Below, piece by piece: positions 35,147 to 43,506 of a DNA stretch of 45,779 nt. The stretch is from NCBI GenBank assembly GCA_013285585.1, contig JABDHH010000008.1, positions 1 to 45,779 of the forward strand. Reading direction: 5' to 3'. The first letter of the stretch is position 1. The number at the start of each line of letters is the position of its first letter. A program made the translations under genes and the position numbers. This DNA comes from Chlamydiota bacterium (GTDB lineage Bacteria > Chlamydiota > Chlamydiia > Chlamydiales > SM23-39). The notes under the pieces were generated by a model. That model made no database searches. It saw only the letters and a list, made by a program, of their open reading frames with translations, and was not told the origin of the DNA.

Positions 35147-35633
35147 TGGTGGTCCTTATGAAATTCCAATAGATGATCTGATAGGACATGAAGAGGGTCA
35201 TTGCGAAAAACTGGCCGACCAAAAACCGACGGAGCGTCTCTCTTTGATCCAGCCAGGAGGCGAACCAGGGCGCAATTTCAATCCCTTGCGAAACAGGCCA
35301 AATCAGGGCGGCGGAGAGGAGGGTGATCGGATGGAGGATAAAGAGGAGAGCATGGAGCCATTGTTCGCTTGCAGTGCAGTGCTCTTTGTGGACAAACTCG
35401 TCTTTGGTCACCATGAAAGAAGAGAAGATTGCAAGCAGGGCATAGGGGAGTATGGCCTCTTTGGAATAAGAGACGAAAAGAACATAACCCATGCAAAGGA
35501 GGACAGTCAATGTATCGATCGGATGGCCGATCCGCTCCCATCGAGGCAAGCCGCGGCGGCGATGAAACCAAGCTTCATCGATGCCGATAGCAAGCGCTTG
35601 CAAAACGAAAGGGATCAGACCTAGCTTCCACAT
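35133..35633 (-). CDS. Small polytopic membrane protein rich in conserved-looking His/Glu
   Basis: No family recognised with confidence. The 166 residues have about five hydrophobic segments. Polar residues sit in a pattern that resembles metal ligands: Asp19-Glu20-x3-His24, His37-x2-Asp40, Asp78-Glu79-x2-His82, Glu84-His85, Glu90-x3-His94 and His101. Paired Glu/His clusters at helix ends are seen in membrane di-iron hydroxylases, so a hydroxylase is possible, but no standard fatty-acid hydroxylase box set is present. It overlaps the polyketide synthase stop by 13 bases and the methyltransferase start by 14, so the three are translationally coupled. Confidence 0.85.
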   Translation of the reverse strand: MWKLGLIPFVLQALAIGIDEAWFHRRRGLPRWERIGHPIDTLTVLLCMGYVLFVSYSKEAILPYALLAIFSSFMVTKDEFVHKEHCTASEQWLHALLFILHPITLLSAALIWPVSQGIEIAPWFASWLDQRETLRRFLVGQFFAMTLFMSYQIIYWNFIRTTSDKQ

Positions 35634-36754
35634 GATTTTTCCATGATCGAACCGGAGATGCTGAGCCCGGGCCCGAAGGCCAGGCTCACGAGGAGCGAGC
35701 GATCTTCCGCTTCAGGATCGGCGAGAATCAATTCCCAGATATGCGGGAGAGTAGCTGAGGACATGTTCCCGTAATGTTTCATGATCCTAAAACTATAAGA
35801 CATTTGAGCGTCGCTCAGTCCAAGCCGTTCCTGGATTTGCTGAAGGATCTTCGGGCCTCCAGGATGGATGGCGAACAGGGCTCGCTGAAGGATCGGCTCT
35901 GGAAGCCGAGCCTTTTCGCAAAGGGTTTTGAGATAGCCTTTCAGAGCGCGAGCAATGAGGACGGGAACCTCTTTCGCAAGATAAATCTGGTTGCCCCAAT
36001 CGACGACGTTCCAGGTCATGCTGTAGATCGAATCGGGAATGATCTCTTCGTGAACGGCCAAAATTTTTAGACGAGGGGAGGAAGTTTCTTCCGATAGGCC
36101 GTACTTCATGAACCCGTCGGCAAAAAGGCTTTGAGAGACGAGCTGGTCGTTCTGGTGCAGAGACGGGTTCGAATGGATAGAGCAGACCTCGGTATGGATA
36201 ATATCGATTTTGTGTTTCCCGTTTTTTAAAAATCCTCTTCCCATTCGGATTGCTGGAAAAGCACCGTAGCATCCCATGTGGTAAGCATGAGTGACGGTCG
36301 TGATGGCCCCCCAGTTTCGTTTCGAAACGAGCTTCTGCGCTCCACTAGGAGAGAGATACCCTGTGCAGGTGACGTGGATCAAGTCATCCGGAGGGGCAGT
36401 TCCGGCGGGATAGTAGGAGTCGAAAACTGTATCGACGAAGGCGTCGAAATATTTCAAACGGATCGAGAGATTCTCTCCCGCCGGAAATTTAGTGAGCTTG
36501 TAGATCTCCATCCGATCCCAATCCCTATGGAGAAAGTCAGCGAGGATATGCCCTCTTGTTGCGATCTGGTCGCTTTTAGCTCCCACATGCCTGAGCCGAT
36601 CCTGCAAGTTCTCGCGGAAAAGGGCGAGTTCTTCATCTCTCAGCCCTTTGGTTTTTTCCGAAACGGTGTGAGCCTCGATGAACCAATCGAAAGTGTCTTC
36701 TTGTTTCATCTCGTAAGGCGGGCGAATAGAATGGAAATGAGAAAGGCAAGCCAT
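35621..36754 (-). CDS. Type III polyketide synthase (chalcone/stilbene synthase family)
   Basis: A 377-residue thiolase-fold condensing enzyme. The full Cys-His-Asn triad is visible: Cys162 in HMGCYGAFPAIRMG, His297 in AIHPGGPKIL and Asn330 in HYGNMSSATLP. The C-terminal GPGLSISGS matches the GFGPGL loop of the family. These enzymes extend an acyl-CoA with malonyl-CoA and cyclise the chain to resorcinols, pyrones or phloroglucinols. The bacterial neighbours suggest a long-chain starter and a lipid product (inference). First gene of a coupled operon: PKS, membrane protein, UbiG-like methyltransferase, Tpx. The start at 36754 lacks a good ribosome site; Met16 is an alternative. A short divergent gene lies 61 bases away. 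Confidence 0.93.
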   Translation of the reverse strand: MACLSHFHSIRPPYEMKQEDTFDWFIEAHTVSEKTKGLRDEELALFRENLQDRLRHVGAKSDQIATRGHILADFLHRDWDRMEIYKLTKFPAGENLSIRLKYFDAFVDTVFDSYYPAGTAPPDDLIHVTCTGYLSPSGAQKLVSKRNWGAITTVTHAYHMGCYGAFPAIRMGRGFLKNGKHKIDIIHTEVCSIHSNPSLHQNDQLVSQSLFADGFMKYGLSEETSSPRLKILAVHEEIIPDSIYSMTWNVVDWGNQIYLAKEVPVLIARALKGYLKTLCEKARLPEPILQRALFAIHPGGPKILQQIQERLGLSDAQMSYSFRIMKHYGNMSSATLPHIWELILADPEAEDRSLLVSLAFGPGLSISGSIMEKSCGS

Positions 36755-36815
36755 CTAGAGATATCTTCTGCTATTCTCAATTGGCTAGCAATTAAAAAAA
36801 CTGTACACTGCGAAT

Positions 36816-37019
36816 ATGCGGAAACTACTATGGCTCTGTCTTTTCTTCGGCGCATATGTCTGGATGGTCACGACAAACAACGAGCAGTTCGTCCTTGAAC
36901 GAGGCAAGGCTCTTTATAAGATGGTCTGCGACTGGTTCGAGGACGCCGATGTCGACTTTCACTTTAAGCATAAGAAAATATCCCACCAAAAGAAAGACCG
37001 CTCGCGCCGGTGGGATTAA
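36816..37019 (+). CDS. Small protein with N-terminal membrane anchor or signal
   Basis: 67 residues: a hydrophobic stretch at about 4-18, then a hydrophilic, charged C-terminal half with clustered Asp/His and Lys/Arg. No family recognised. It is too short for a firm call, but the signal-anchor layout, the Met start and the clean stop between the divergent polyketide synthase and the convergent TauE gene support a real gene. No Shine-Dalgarno is obvious. Confidence 0.55.
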   Translation: MRKLLWLCLFFGAYVWMVTTNNEQFVLERGKALYKMVCDWFEDADVDFHFKHKKISHQKKDRSRRWD

Positions 37020-37027
37020 TTAGTACA

Positions 37028-37816
37028 CTAGCTTCCGACTAGCATTGCGATGCCTGTGATGGCGAGCGCGCAGGCGAAGATCCTTTTGATCCAACCGACC
37101 GGGAGAGTATGAGCTAACTTGGTCCCGAGGGGGGTCATAGAGAGAGAACTCGCTCCCATAGCCAAAAAACCGGGAATGTAAATATAGCCAAAGGTATGGG
37201 GAAGGGGGGATTGCGTGCTGGCGAACAAAAGGAACATGCCTGTTCCCAAAAAGGCAGATAAGAGGGTGGACGCTGATGAAGTGGCGATCGCATTCTTCAT
37301 CGGCAACTGATACCCGAGAAGAATGGGGACGAAGAAAATGCCACCTCCTACGCCGAGCAAAGTAGAAAGGGCCCCTACCACTACGCTCCATATTGACAAA
37401 GACCAGTTCGGACGGGAATCCAAATTCGGAGAAGGGAGCTGCGGGAAGAAAAAATAGACGCTGAGCAGAAGGATCGATGCGCCAAAGATGAAGCGGAGAA
37501 GTGCATTATCCAGGCAATAGGTCAATAGCACTCCAGCTGTGCAGCCGAAAAGGAGACCGACGGCGATCGACTTGAGGGCATCGAAACGGACCGTTTTTTT
37601 TTGGTGATGGGACCACGAGGCGCCGAAAGCGGTAATCACGGTCGTGGCGAGACTGGTCGCCACAGCCACGTGCATCAGTTCATCATGGGGAAACCCGCTT
37701 CCCCATAAGGTGAAGTACAAGACGGGGACAGCGATGACTCCTCCGCCGATACCGAGTAATCCGGCGATGAGGCCGGTTGCTGCGCCGAAAACGATGAAGA
37801 TCAAAATCTCAAGCAT
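37028..37816 (-). CDS. TauE/SafE-family anion exporter
   Basis: A 262-residue protein with about eight membrane segments in two repeats. The family motif Gly-Leu-Leu-Gly-Ile-Gly-Gly-Gly occurs near 17-24 and returns as Leu-Leu-Gly-Val-Gly-Gly-Gly in the second half. Members export sulfite, sulfoacetate or similar organic anions, or import the reverse. No sulfur gene is close by. The ATG at 37816 was chosen over the TTG at 37831, which has no better ribosome site. Confidence 0.9.
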   Translation of the reverse strand: MLEILIFIVFGAATGLIAGLLGIGGGVIAVPVLYFTLWGSGFPHDELMHVAVATSLATTVITAFGASWSHHQKKTVRFDALKSIAVGLLFGCTAGVLLTYCLDNALLRFIFGASILLLSVYFFFPQLPSPNLDSRPNWSLSIWSVVVGALSTLLGVGGGIFFVPILLGYQLPMKNAIATSSASTLLSAFLGTGMFLLFASTQSPLPHTFGYIYIPGFLAMGASSLSMTPLGTKLAHTLPVGWIKRIFACALAITGIAMLVGS

Positions 37817-38135
37817 CGAACATCCACTCAATCGTCTCTAAGCGGCAAACCCGGATCAATAGGCAAGATAGCCGAGGATGAAGAGAAAGGAAAGGAAGAA
37901 TTTTGTCTCTTGCTTGGAATGTCCTCCTCCCCATCTGCTGAATGTGGCCCGGGTCAAATAAAATCTTAAGTAGCATACATTCTATTTAGAGTAAAATCAT
38001 TTTTTATTGTGATTAATCAGAATAAAAAAATTCAGTAGAATTTTCGGTTTTTTTTGAATTGAAAAGAAATCCAAAACTCGGCGAAAATTTTATTTTGATA
38101 GTTTCAAATACAAAAACTGTATAAACTTACAGGGT
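37817..38135. other. Intergenic region between divergent genes
   Basis: No coding sequence was found. The first half is a purine/pyrimidine-skewed stretch (about 37870-37930), and the second half is AT-rich and holds the promoter-like pair at 38095-38125. Confidence 0.5.
38095..38125 (+). promoter_or_regulatory. Possible promoter of the 38136 gene
   Basis: TTGATA (38095-38100) and TATAAA (38120-38125) are separated by 19 bases, only ten bases before the ATG at 38136, so the leader would be very short. Tentative. Confidence 0.35.
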
Positions 38136-39332
38136 ATGAGTATCAGTCTTAACGAATGGATGGCAGCAAAGGAGCTTTTAGTTTTGCTCGCTCAAGCTTT
38201 ATCTGGCAAGAGCGACGGAATAGGAGCGCCGCTTGGATTTAGCGGAACCGCTTTAATTGCTCAGCGGGTCTTCAGCAAGCCGTTTGGGTTTTCAAGCGAA
38301 CGGTTTCCCCACGCGGTCCGTTTTTTGCCCACCCTCCAGATTGCTAAGAAACAAATAGAGCGGTGGATCGAAACCTTACCCGCGGATAGCAGCCGTCCAG
38401 ACAAGAACTTCCTTCCCACAGGAAAACCAGGAAATCAACATCCTCAAAATGGAAATCTTCTCGATGCAAAGCAAGGGATGCGAGGATCTCTTGCAAAAAC
38501 ATTGGCGCAAGGAGCCGAATCGGAACGACTGGCTTCAAAAGCCCACAAACTCGTTGAGGAAGTGCGGATCGCTATCCAAACTCTTTCTACTTCCTCCTTT
38601 CTCGGCGACCCTCGGCCAGCTCCTCTTCGAGCTGCGCTCGCAAAATTGAAACCCTTGGTAGACGAGTTCATTGAAGCTATCTCTAAAAACAGCCTCGATC
38701 CTCAACAAAACGGTTCATTTTCCTCATTCAAACATCAGCCGCGCTTCAGAACGGAGCATAAAGAGGGAAATATTTCTCGAGCCCCCCGCTCTCTCATCGG
38801 ACAGCGAGCGTTATTCGATTTCAACGATGCTTCCGCCCATCAGATACAACACAACGTGCCAAGCAAGGCATCGTTTCTTCTAAACAAAAATACAAGGAAC
38901 GACCCTCTAGAAGGATCGAAAAAAATCGATTCTGCTCCGAATCGAGCGCAACCTCTCGAAGAATCTTCGGCAAATGAAAAGAAACGGAGGGACGTCTCAA
39001 TCGAAGCTCGATTCCTGACAAAGAAAGAGACCAGCGATCTCAAGAAAAAAGCCGAAGAGCCGCTGATTCCGAATTTCCAAATTCAGGCGGCACGCGATCT
39101 TGAGACAGATTTCGATCGGAGACGAGACGCTTCTCCATCCGTCTCGCTTTCACAGCCTGAAGAGCAGAAAGGGCGCGCCCCCCAAGAACGCCCTCCGCTC
39201 CCTATCTTTTTGGCCGGACCTGTGCCCGGTCAAAGCCAGATTCCTCTAGAAGCCGCAAAAAAGAAAAAGCGGAGACGCTATTTCTTCAAAGGCGAAAAGG
39301 AAGCCGATCCAGACCGGTTTACCGAGCATTAA
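38136..39332 (+). CDS. Hypothetical basic, low-complexity protein
   Basis: No family recognised. 398 residues, hydrophilic and probably largely disordered. The first ~65 residues are more ordered. A helical part lies near 118-190, followed by a long Ser/Lys/Glu-rich region. The end (about 370-398) has a Lys-Lys-Lys-Arg-Arg-Arg run followed by Tyr-Phe-Phe-Lys-Gly-Glu and an acidic tail. There is no signal peptide. The layout (short ordered ends, long disordered middle) could suit a type III secretion ruler, chaperone substrate or effector, but this is speculation. It precedes the lipoprotein gene by about 75 bases. Confidence 0.75.
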   Translation: MSISLNEWMAAKELLVLLAQALSGKSDGIGAPLGFSGTALIAQRVFSKPFGFSSERFPHAVRFLPTLQIAKKQIERWIETLPADSSRPDKNFLPTGKPGNQHPQNGNLLDAKQGMRGSLAKTLAQGAESERLASKAHKLVEEVRIAIQTLSTSSFLGDPRPAPLRAALAKLKPLVDEFIEAISKNSLDPQQNGSFSSFKHQPRFRTEHKEGNISRAPRSLIGQRALFDFNDASAHQIQHNVPSKASFLLNKNTRNDPLEGSKKIDSAPNRAQPLEESSANEKKRRDVSIEARFLTKKETSDLKKKAEEPLIPNFQIQAARDLETDFDRRRDASPSVSLSQPEEQKGRAPQERPPLPIFLAGPVPGQSQIPLEAAKKKKRRRYFFKGEKEADPDRFTEH

Positions 39333-39408
39333 AGGCGCGGTATAACACCCTCATACGTTGACAACAGAAATCGGATGCAGTATTGGCTAAGAGGAAGAGG
39401 TGTCGCTC

Positions 39409-40395
39409 ATGAGGCTCGCTTGTTTCCTTTTGATCTTCAGCATCTTTTATGGATGCATGCCAAATAATTGCCTAAGCGATGCCGACATTGCAGAAGTGAA
39501 TGTGTTCCATATTTCCCGTTTGGAACGGGGAATGAACCAAGTTCAAGTTCTGAAAATCATGCGCCACCCCTACAGCGATCAAATATTCATTCTGGACGAT
39601 GATACTTATGACGTATGGTTTTATGTCACCAGCCGAAGAGTCTTAGGGCAGAGCCGGATGACGCCCCTGAATATGACCCCCTTGGCGTTCAAGAACGGAA
39701 TACTGATCGGATGGGGGAACGCCTACTATAATTTTATAAAAAAACGACAAGCGGAAATTGAAAAGGCGCTGCGGCCTCCTCCCCCTCCTCCAAAGCCTAT
39801 CCCAAAGGAAACCGAGCAAGAGCCGGAGAATATCCCGCTGGAAAAAGTTTTGCAGGAGCCGGCGGCCCCCAACAACCAGAACAAAAATCTTCCTCCCGCG
39901 CCCTCGTCTTATCCTAACGCTCTTCCAAAAAATCCCGTCCCAACAGGGGAATCGAAACCTGGTCAGCCAGTAGAGCCTTCGATGGATTTATCACCGCTTG
40001 GGCCGCAGCAGCCTCCGCCCTCTCCGACTAAAACTGTTCCCGGCAAAACTCAGAATAATAAAGGGCAAGCCGCTCAGCCGCCTACACAGCCCCAAGGCCA
40101 AGCCGCGCCTCAAAAAAAGCAGAAACAAGGGCAACAACAACCTGCTCCGCCCCCTCCCAATCAACCCAACTGGTCTCCTTTAGAAGAGCAGCCGCAGCCT
40201 CCTGCCAACCAGCAACCCTCGAAAACAAAGCCCCCTCAAGTATCGATATCGATGTCCGGCAATCCAAAGACCCAGGACCAAGCGGCCGACCAGGGAAACA
40301 ATCAGAAAAAAACGAAAGAAAACAAAATCCCGTTGGATGAAGAGGACGAAGAAATGCTTCACAACGAGCGAGACCAGGACTTCGATCAAACTTGA
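39409..40395 (+). CDS. Lipoprotein with DUF3192-like domain and long Pro/Gln-rich tail
   Basis: A 328-residue lipoprotein. The signal ends at a lipobox with Cys16 (Phe-Tyr-Gly-Cys). A compact domain at about 25-110 matches the SmpA/DUF3192 pattern: Gly-Met-x-x-x-Gln-Val-Leu-x-Ile-Met-x-x-Pro, then Asp-Val-Trp-Phe-Tyr. Residues about 120-300 are extremely rich in Pro, Gln, Asn and Lys (PPPPPPKP, GQQQPAPPPP), a flexible spacer that could cross the periplasm. The tail is acidic. The ATG at 39409 is eight bases after AGAGG. The stop and the next start overlap by one base (TGATG), so it is made together with the symporter fusion at 40395 and may be its partner. Confidence 0.85.
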   Translation: MRLACFLLIFSIFYGCMPNNCLSDADIAEVNVFHISRLERGMNQVQVLKIMRHPYSDQIFILDDDTYDVWFYVTSRRVLGQSRMTPLNMTPLAFKNGILIGWGNAYYNFIKKRQAEIEKALRPPPPPPKPIPKETEQEPENIPLEKVLQEPAAPNNQNKNLPPAPSSYPNALPKNPVPTGESKPGQPVEPSMDLSPLGPQQPPPSPTKTVPGKTQNNKGQAAQPPTQPQGQAAPQKKQKQGQQQPAPPPPNQPNWSPLEEQPQPPANQQPSKTKPPQVSISMSGNPKTQDQAADQGNNQKKTKENKIPLDEEDEEMLHNERDQDFDQT

Positions 40396-42548
40396 TGTGG
40401 TTATCACTTGGTTATCAAATTCTCGCCGCCGCAATTTTAGGAGTTGCAACCGGTCTTTTTTTCGGACCTTTTTGCAACGCCATCCAGCCCATCGGAGAAA
40501 TCTATTTTATGCTTCTCCAAATGGTGGCCCTGCCTTATATCTGCATCTCCCTTATCCATGGCCTGGGATCCATGACTCCTGCCTTAGGTAAAAAACTATT
40601 CAAACGCGGCTGGCCGTTCTGGGTTACGCTCTGGGGCATCATCTTCCTCATGATCTTCGCATTGAACTTGATGATTCCTCAACCCATGTTCACGACAATC
40701 GAAGCGGGAACAGATGAAAGCGCAAAGTTAGCCAGAAACTTTCTCAACTACCTCGTACCGGAAAATCCTCTTTACGATCTGGTGAACAATATCATCCCCG
40801 CGATCGCCGCATTCGGCTTCATATTCGGCGTCGCCTTGATGCATCTGAGCAGCAAGGAGCCGGTTCTTTCCTTTTTAGAAAAAGGGACGCAGCTCATCGA
40901 AAAGATCCTGTATTGGATCGCCCTCGCTTCTCCGATCGGGATCTTCGCGCATCTCTCCGTCGTATTCGGCACTATCTCATTTGAAGAGATCCATGCCCTC
41001 GGCTTTTATGTCTTCGCTTTCATTTTCGCCGCCTTACTCATTACTTTTTGGATCCTTCCTGCGCTTCTCTCAAGCCTGACCCCTCTGACTTATAAAGAGA
41101 CAATCAAGGCATTTAAGACAGTCTGTCTGCTCCCATTCGTTACAGCGCTGCCTACGCTGGCGTTGCCTTTCATTATCATGTACATGAAAAAATTGGGAAA
41201 AAAACACCATGAAGGGGACCCAAATTTCCAAGCCACTTCCCAAACCGTTCTGCCCATCTGCTATAGCTTCGGACAGATCGGCAATTGCATGATTCTCTTT
41301 TTTATTCTCTTCATCTCATTCTATTTTCGCCATCCATTTACAGGCTGGGAAATGGCCGTTATTTCCATTTTCATGCTTCCTATGTCAGTCGGATCCTCGG
41401 TCGCTACCTATAATACGGTCTCTTTTTTGATCGAGCAGCTCCATTTTCCAGAACAATCGCTCCAAGTGTTCAAGCAAGTCACAGCCATTACCATGAACTT
41501 TCAGGTACTCATCAGTTCAGCAAGCATTTTAACCTTCATCATTTTAGCTCTGTACTCTTACTACGGTACCTTGCGGATCAATTGGAAACGGCTAGGACTC
41601 CACTTCACAGCCATACTGATCGTCTCGGGAACGATCCTCGCAATTGTCAAGCATACCGTTCACATCAAGGATAGTTTACAAAACAAGTATATGGATCTAA
41701 GGATCACCGATGTCATTCCACAGCCGGTCCATGCCAAAATTTATACGAGCCCTCCTCCTACTCCCACGGTGGAATTGGGAGACCCATTCGATCGCATATT
41801 GAGTAAAGGGATCTTGAGAGTTGGATATTCGCCTCTGGACATGCCTTTTTCCTATATGAATCATTATGGAGAAATCGCCGGATACGACATCGCTTACGCC
41901 TATCAATTGGCTCGCGATCTTGATTGCATCATAGAGTTCATTCCAATCAATTACGATCAGTTGGATCAGCAAATTGCAAATGGGGAGTTCGATATCGCTA
42001 TGTCTGCGATCATCATGGATGAAAGCCGGCTCAGGACGATGAATTTTAGCCAGCCGTACGAAGAGCAGAATATCGTCCTAATCGTCCCTGTGAAACGCGC
42101 GGAGGAATTCATGGCTCTAAATTCCGTAGCGAGGAACAATCAATTAAAAATCCTCGCATTCGGATATTTTATCCATTCGGCCGAGCACCATTTTCCTCAT
42201 GCGCACATTCTGAATCTTCCAAACGGCAGCGCTTCCATGATGCCCCCGATGCTAAATGGTCAAGTAGATGCCACTCTTTCGACCCGGTTGCAAGCGACTG
42301 CCTGGTGTTTGAACCATCCTAGTTTCGTTCCCATCGATTATGCCGGTCAGCTTGGCCAATGCTATTTTGCCTATCCTGCTGCTCTAGAAGCGACTCACTG
42401 GATTTCGTTCCTGAATAACTGGCTCATCCTCAAAGAGCAGTCGGGATTTAGAGACAAAATGACCCGTTTCTGGTTAAAAGGGGAGAATATCACAGAGTTA
42501 ACACCCAGATGGTCGATCATTCGCAACATTCTTCATTGGGTCGATTGA
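40395..42548 (+). CDS. Fusion: DAACS-like symporter with amino-acid-binding periplasmic domain
   Basis: A 717-residue two-domain protein. Residues 1-430 resemble the dicarboxylate/amino acid:cation symporter (GltP/DctA) fold: a TM1-TM3 start like Tyr-Gln-Ile-Leu-x-Ala-x-Ile-Leu-Gly, and the SPIGIFA loop. The key motifs are altered: the Ser-rich HP1 tip reads Thr-Ala-Leu-Pro-Thr-Leu-Ala-Leu-Pro (about 250-258), and the Na+-binding NMDGT reads Gln-Ile-Gly-Asn-Cys (294-298). Residues from about 460 to the end are a family 3 solute-binding domain (Leu-Arg-Val-Gly-Tyr-Ser-Pro..., Gly-Tyr-Asp-Ile-Ala, Phe-Asp-Ile-Ala-Met-Ser), normally a separate ABC-transporter lipoprotein. It starts on the stop codon of the upstream lipoprotein. 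It probably imports an amino acid or acid from the host space. Confidence 0.9.
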   Translation: MWLSLGYQILAAAILGVATGLFFGPFCNAIQPIGEIYFMLLQMVALPYICISLIHGLGSMTPALGKKLFKRGWPFWVTLWGIIFLMIFALNLMIPQPMFTTIEAGTDESAKLARNFLNYLVPENPLYDLVNNIIPAIAAFGFIFGVALMHLSSKEPVLSFLEKGTQLIEKILYWIALASPIGIFAHLSVVFGTISFEEIHALGFYVFAFIFAALLITFWILPALLSSLTPLTYKETIKAFKTVCLLPFVTALPTLALPFIIMYMKKLGKKHHEGDPNFQATSQTVLPICYSFGQIGNCMILFFILFISFYFRHPFTGWEMAVISIFMLPMSVGSSVATYNTVSFLIEQLHFPEQSLQVFKQVTAITMNFQVLISSASILTFIILALYSYYGTLRINWKRLGLHFTAILIVSGTILAIVKHTVHIKDSLQNKYMDLRITDVIPQPVHAKIYTSPPPTPTVELGDPFDRILSKGILRVGYSPLDMPFSYMNHYGEIAGYDIAYAYQLARDLDCIIEFIPINYDQLDQQIANGEFDIAMSAIIMDESRLRTMNFSQPYEEQNIVLIVPVKRAEEFMALNSVARNNQLKILAFGYFIHSAEHHFPHAHILNLPNGSASMMPPMLNGQVDATLSTRLQATAWCLNHPSFVPIDYAGQLGQCYFAYPAALEATHWISFLNNWLILKEQSGFRDKMTRFWLKGENITELTPRWSIIRNILHWVD

Positions 42549-42603
42549 TCCCTCCACACGCTTGCTAAAGATTATGCTACGATTTATAAGGAGGGCAACA
42601 AAA

Positions 42604-43506
42604 ATGAATACAGAAGAAAGCCAGTCCGGCTCCCACCGCCACCACTTGACTTTGGGGATCTCCTATATTTTGCTTGCTATGCTGTTCTTGGCCATTTTAT
42701 CTCTGATATCGAGATATACGAGTAAAAATGTCCCTCTTTCGATGATCCTGATGTTTCAGGGATTCATTGGTTGGATTTTAGTTTTACCCTGGCTTTATGC
42801 CCATGGTTGGGGAATGCTCAGAACAGAGCGGTTCGGATTGCTTTTCTTTCGAAGTTTTGTCGGAGGCGTCATCGGATTTGGGCTAGTTTTTCTTGCAGTC
42901 CAAAAAATATCTTTGGTGAATGCGATGCTTTTGAATAGCGCGGGTCCAATCTTTGTTCCGTTGGTTCTTCGGATTTGGCGCAAGGTGCCGATCAATCATT
43001 TGCTTTGGCCGGGCGTAATCGGGGGATTTATCGGCATCGCTTTGATTTTGCAGCCCACCAAATCGATCGTCAATCCGGGTGCGCTTTTTGCCCTTATTGC
43101 CGGAATTATACTGAGTTTCAGCATCGTGACCAATAGGCTCTTATCCTATACTGAGAGAAATCATACGGTGATGTTTTATTATTTCGGGATCACGGCGATC
43201 ACTTGTCTTCCGGTGAGCCTGTACCAATGGGTCTGGCCTTCATTTTGGGATTGGTGCGGAATCATTGCGATCGGGATTTTCACGATGGCCATGCAATGGT
43301 TCAACTTCCGCTCCTATCATTTCGCGAAGGCCACGGTGCTTGGGCCATTCGTCTACTCGTCTGTGGTCTATTCGGTCATCCTCGATTGGGCTATTTATGG
43401 AGAGATTCCAAATTTCATAGCATGGATTGGGATCGCGCTTGTTTGCGCAGGCGGGATTTGGACGATTCTCTTCAACCCCACTCCTCCTGCACAGCACCCT
43501 TCATAA
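42604..43506 (+). CDS. EamA/DMT-family transporter, copy 2
   Basis: A 300-residue ten-segment carrier with two EamA repeats, distinct from the copy at 26391. The soluble start Thr-Glu-Glu-Ser...His-Arg-His-His is unusual. The ATG at 42604 has GGAGGG about eight bases upstream and was preferred over the in-frame start at 42562, which follows the symporter stop by 13 bases. Substrate unknown. Its last six bases overlap the convergent PhzF gene. Confidence 0.9.
   Translation: MNTEESQSGSHRHHLTLGISYILLAMLFLAILSLISRYTSKNVPLSMILMFQGFIGWILVLPWLYAHGWGMLRTERFGLLFFRSFVGGVIGFGLVFLAVQKISLVNAMLLNSAGPIFVPLVLRIWRKVPINHLLWPGVIGGFIGIALILQPTKSIVNPGALFALIAGIILSFSIVTNRLLSYTERNHTVMFYYFGITAITCLPVSLYQWVWPSFWDWCGIIAIGIFTMAMQWFNFRSYHFAKATVLGPFVYSSVVYSVILDWAIYGEIPNFIAWIGIALVCAGGIWTILFNPTPPAQHPS

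Noticed and set aside
36980-37016. Stem ATCCCACC/GGTGGGAT with a 21-base loop at the end of the small gene
   Set aside because: It lies within coding sequence, has a long loop and no T-run on either side, so it is unlikely to be a terminator.
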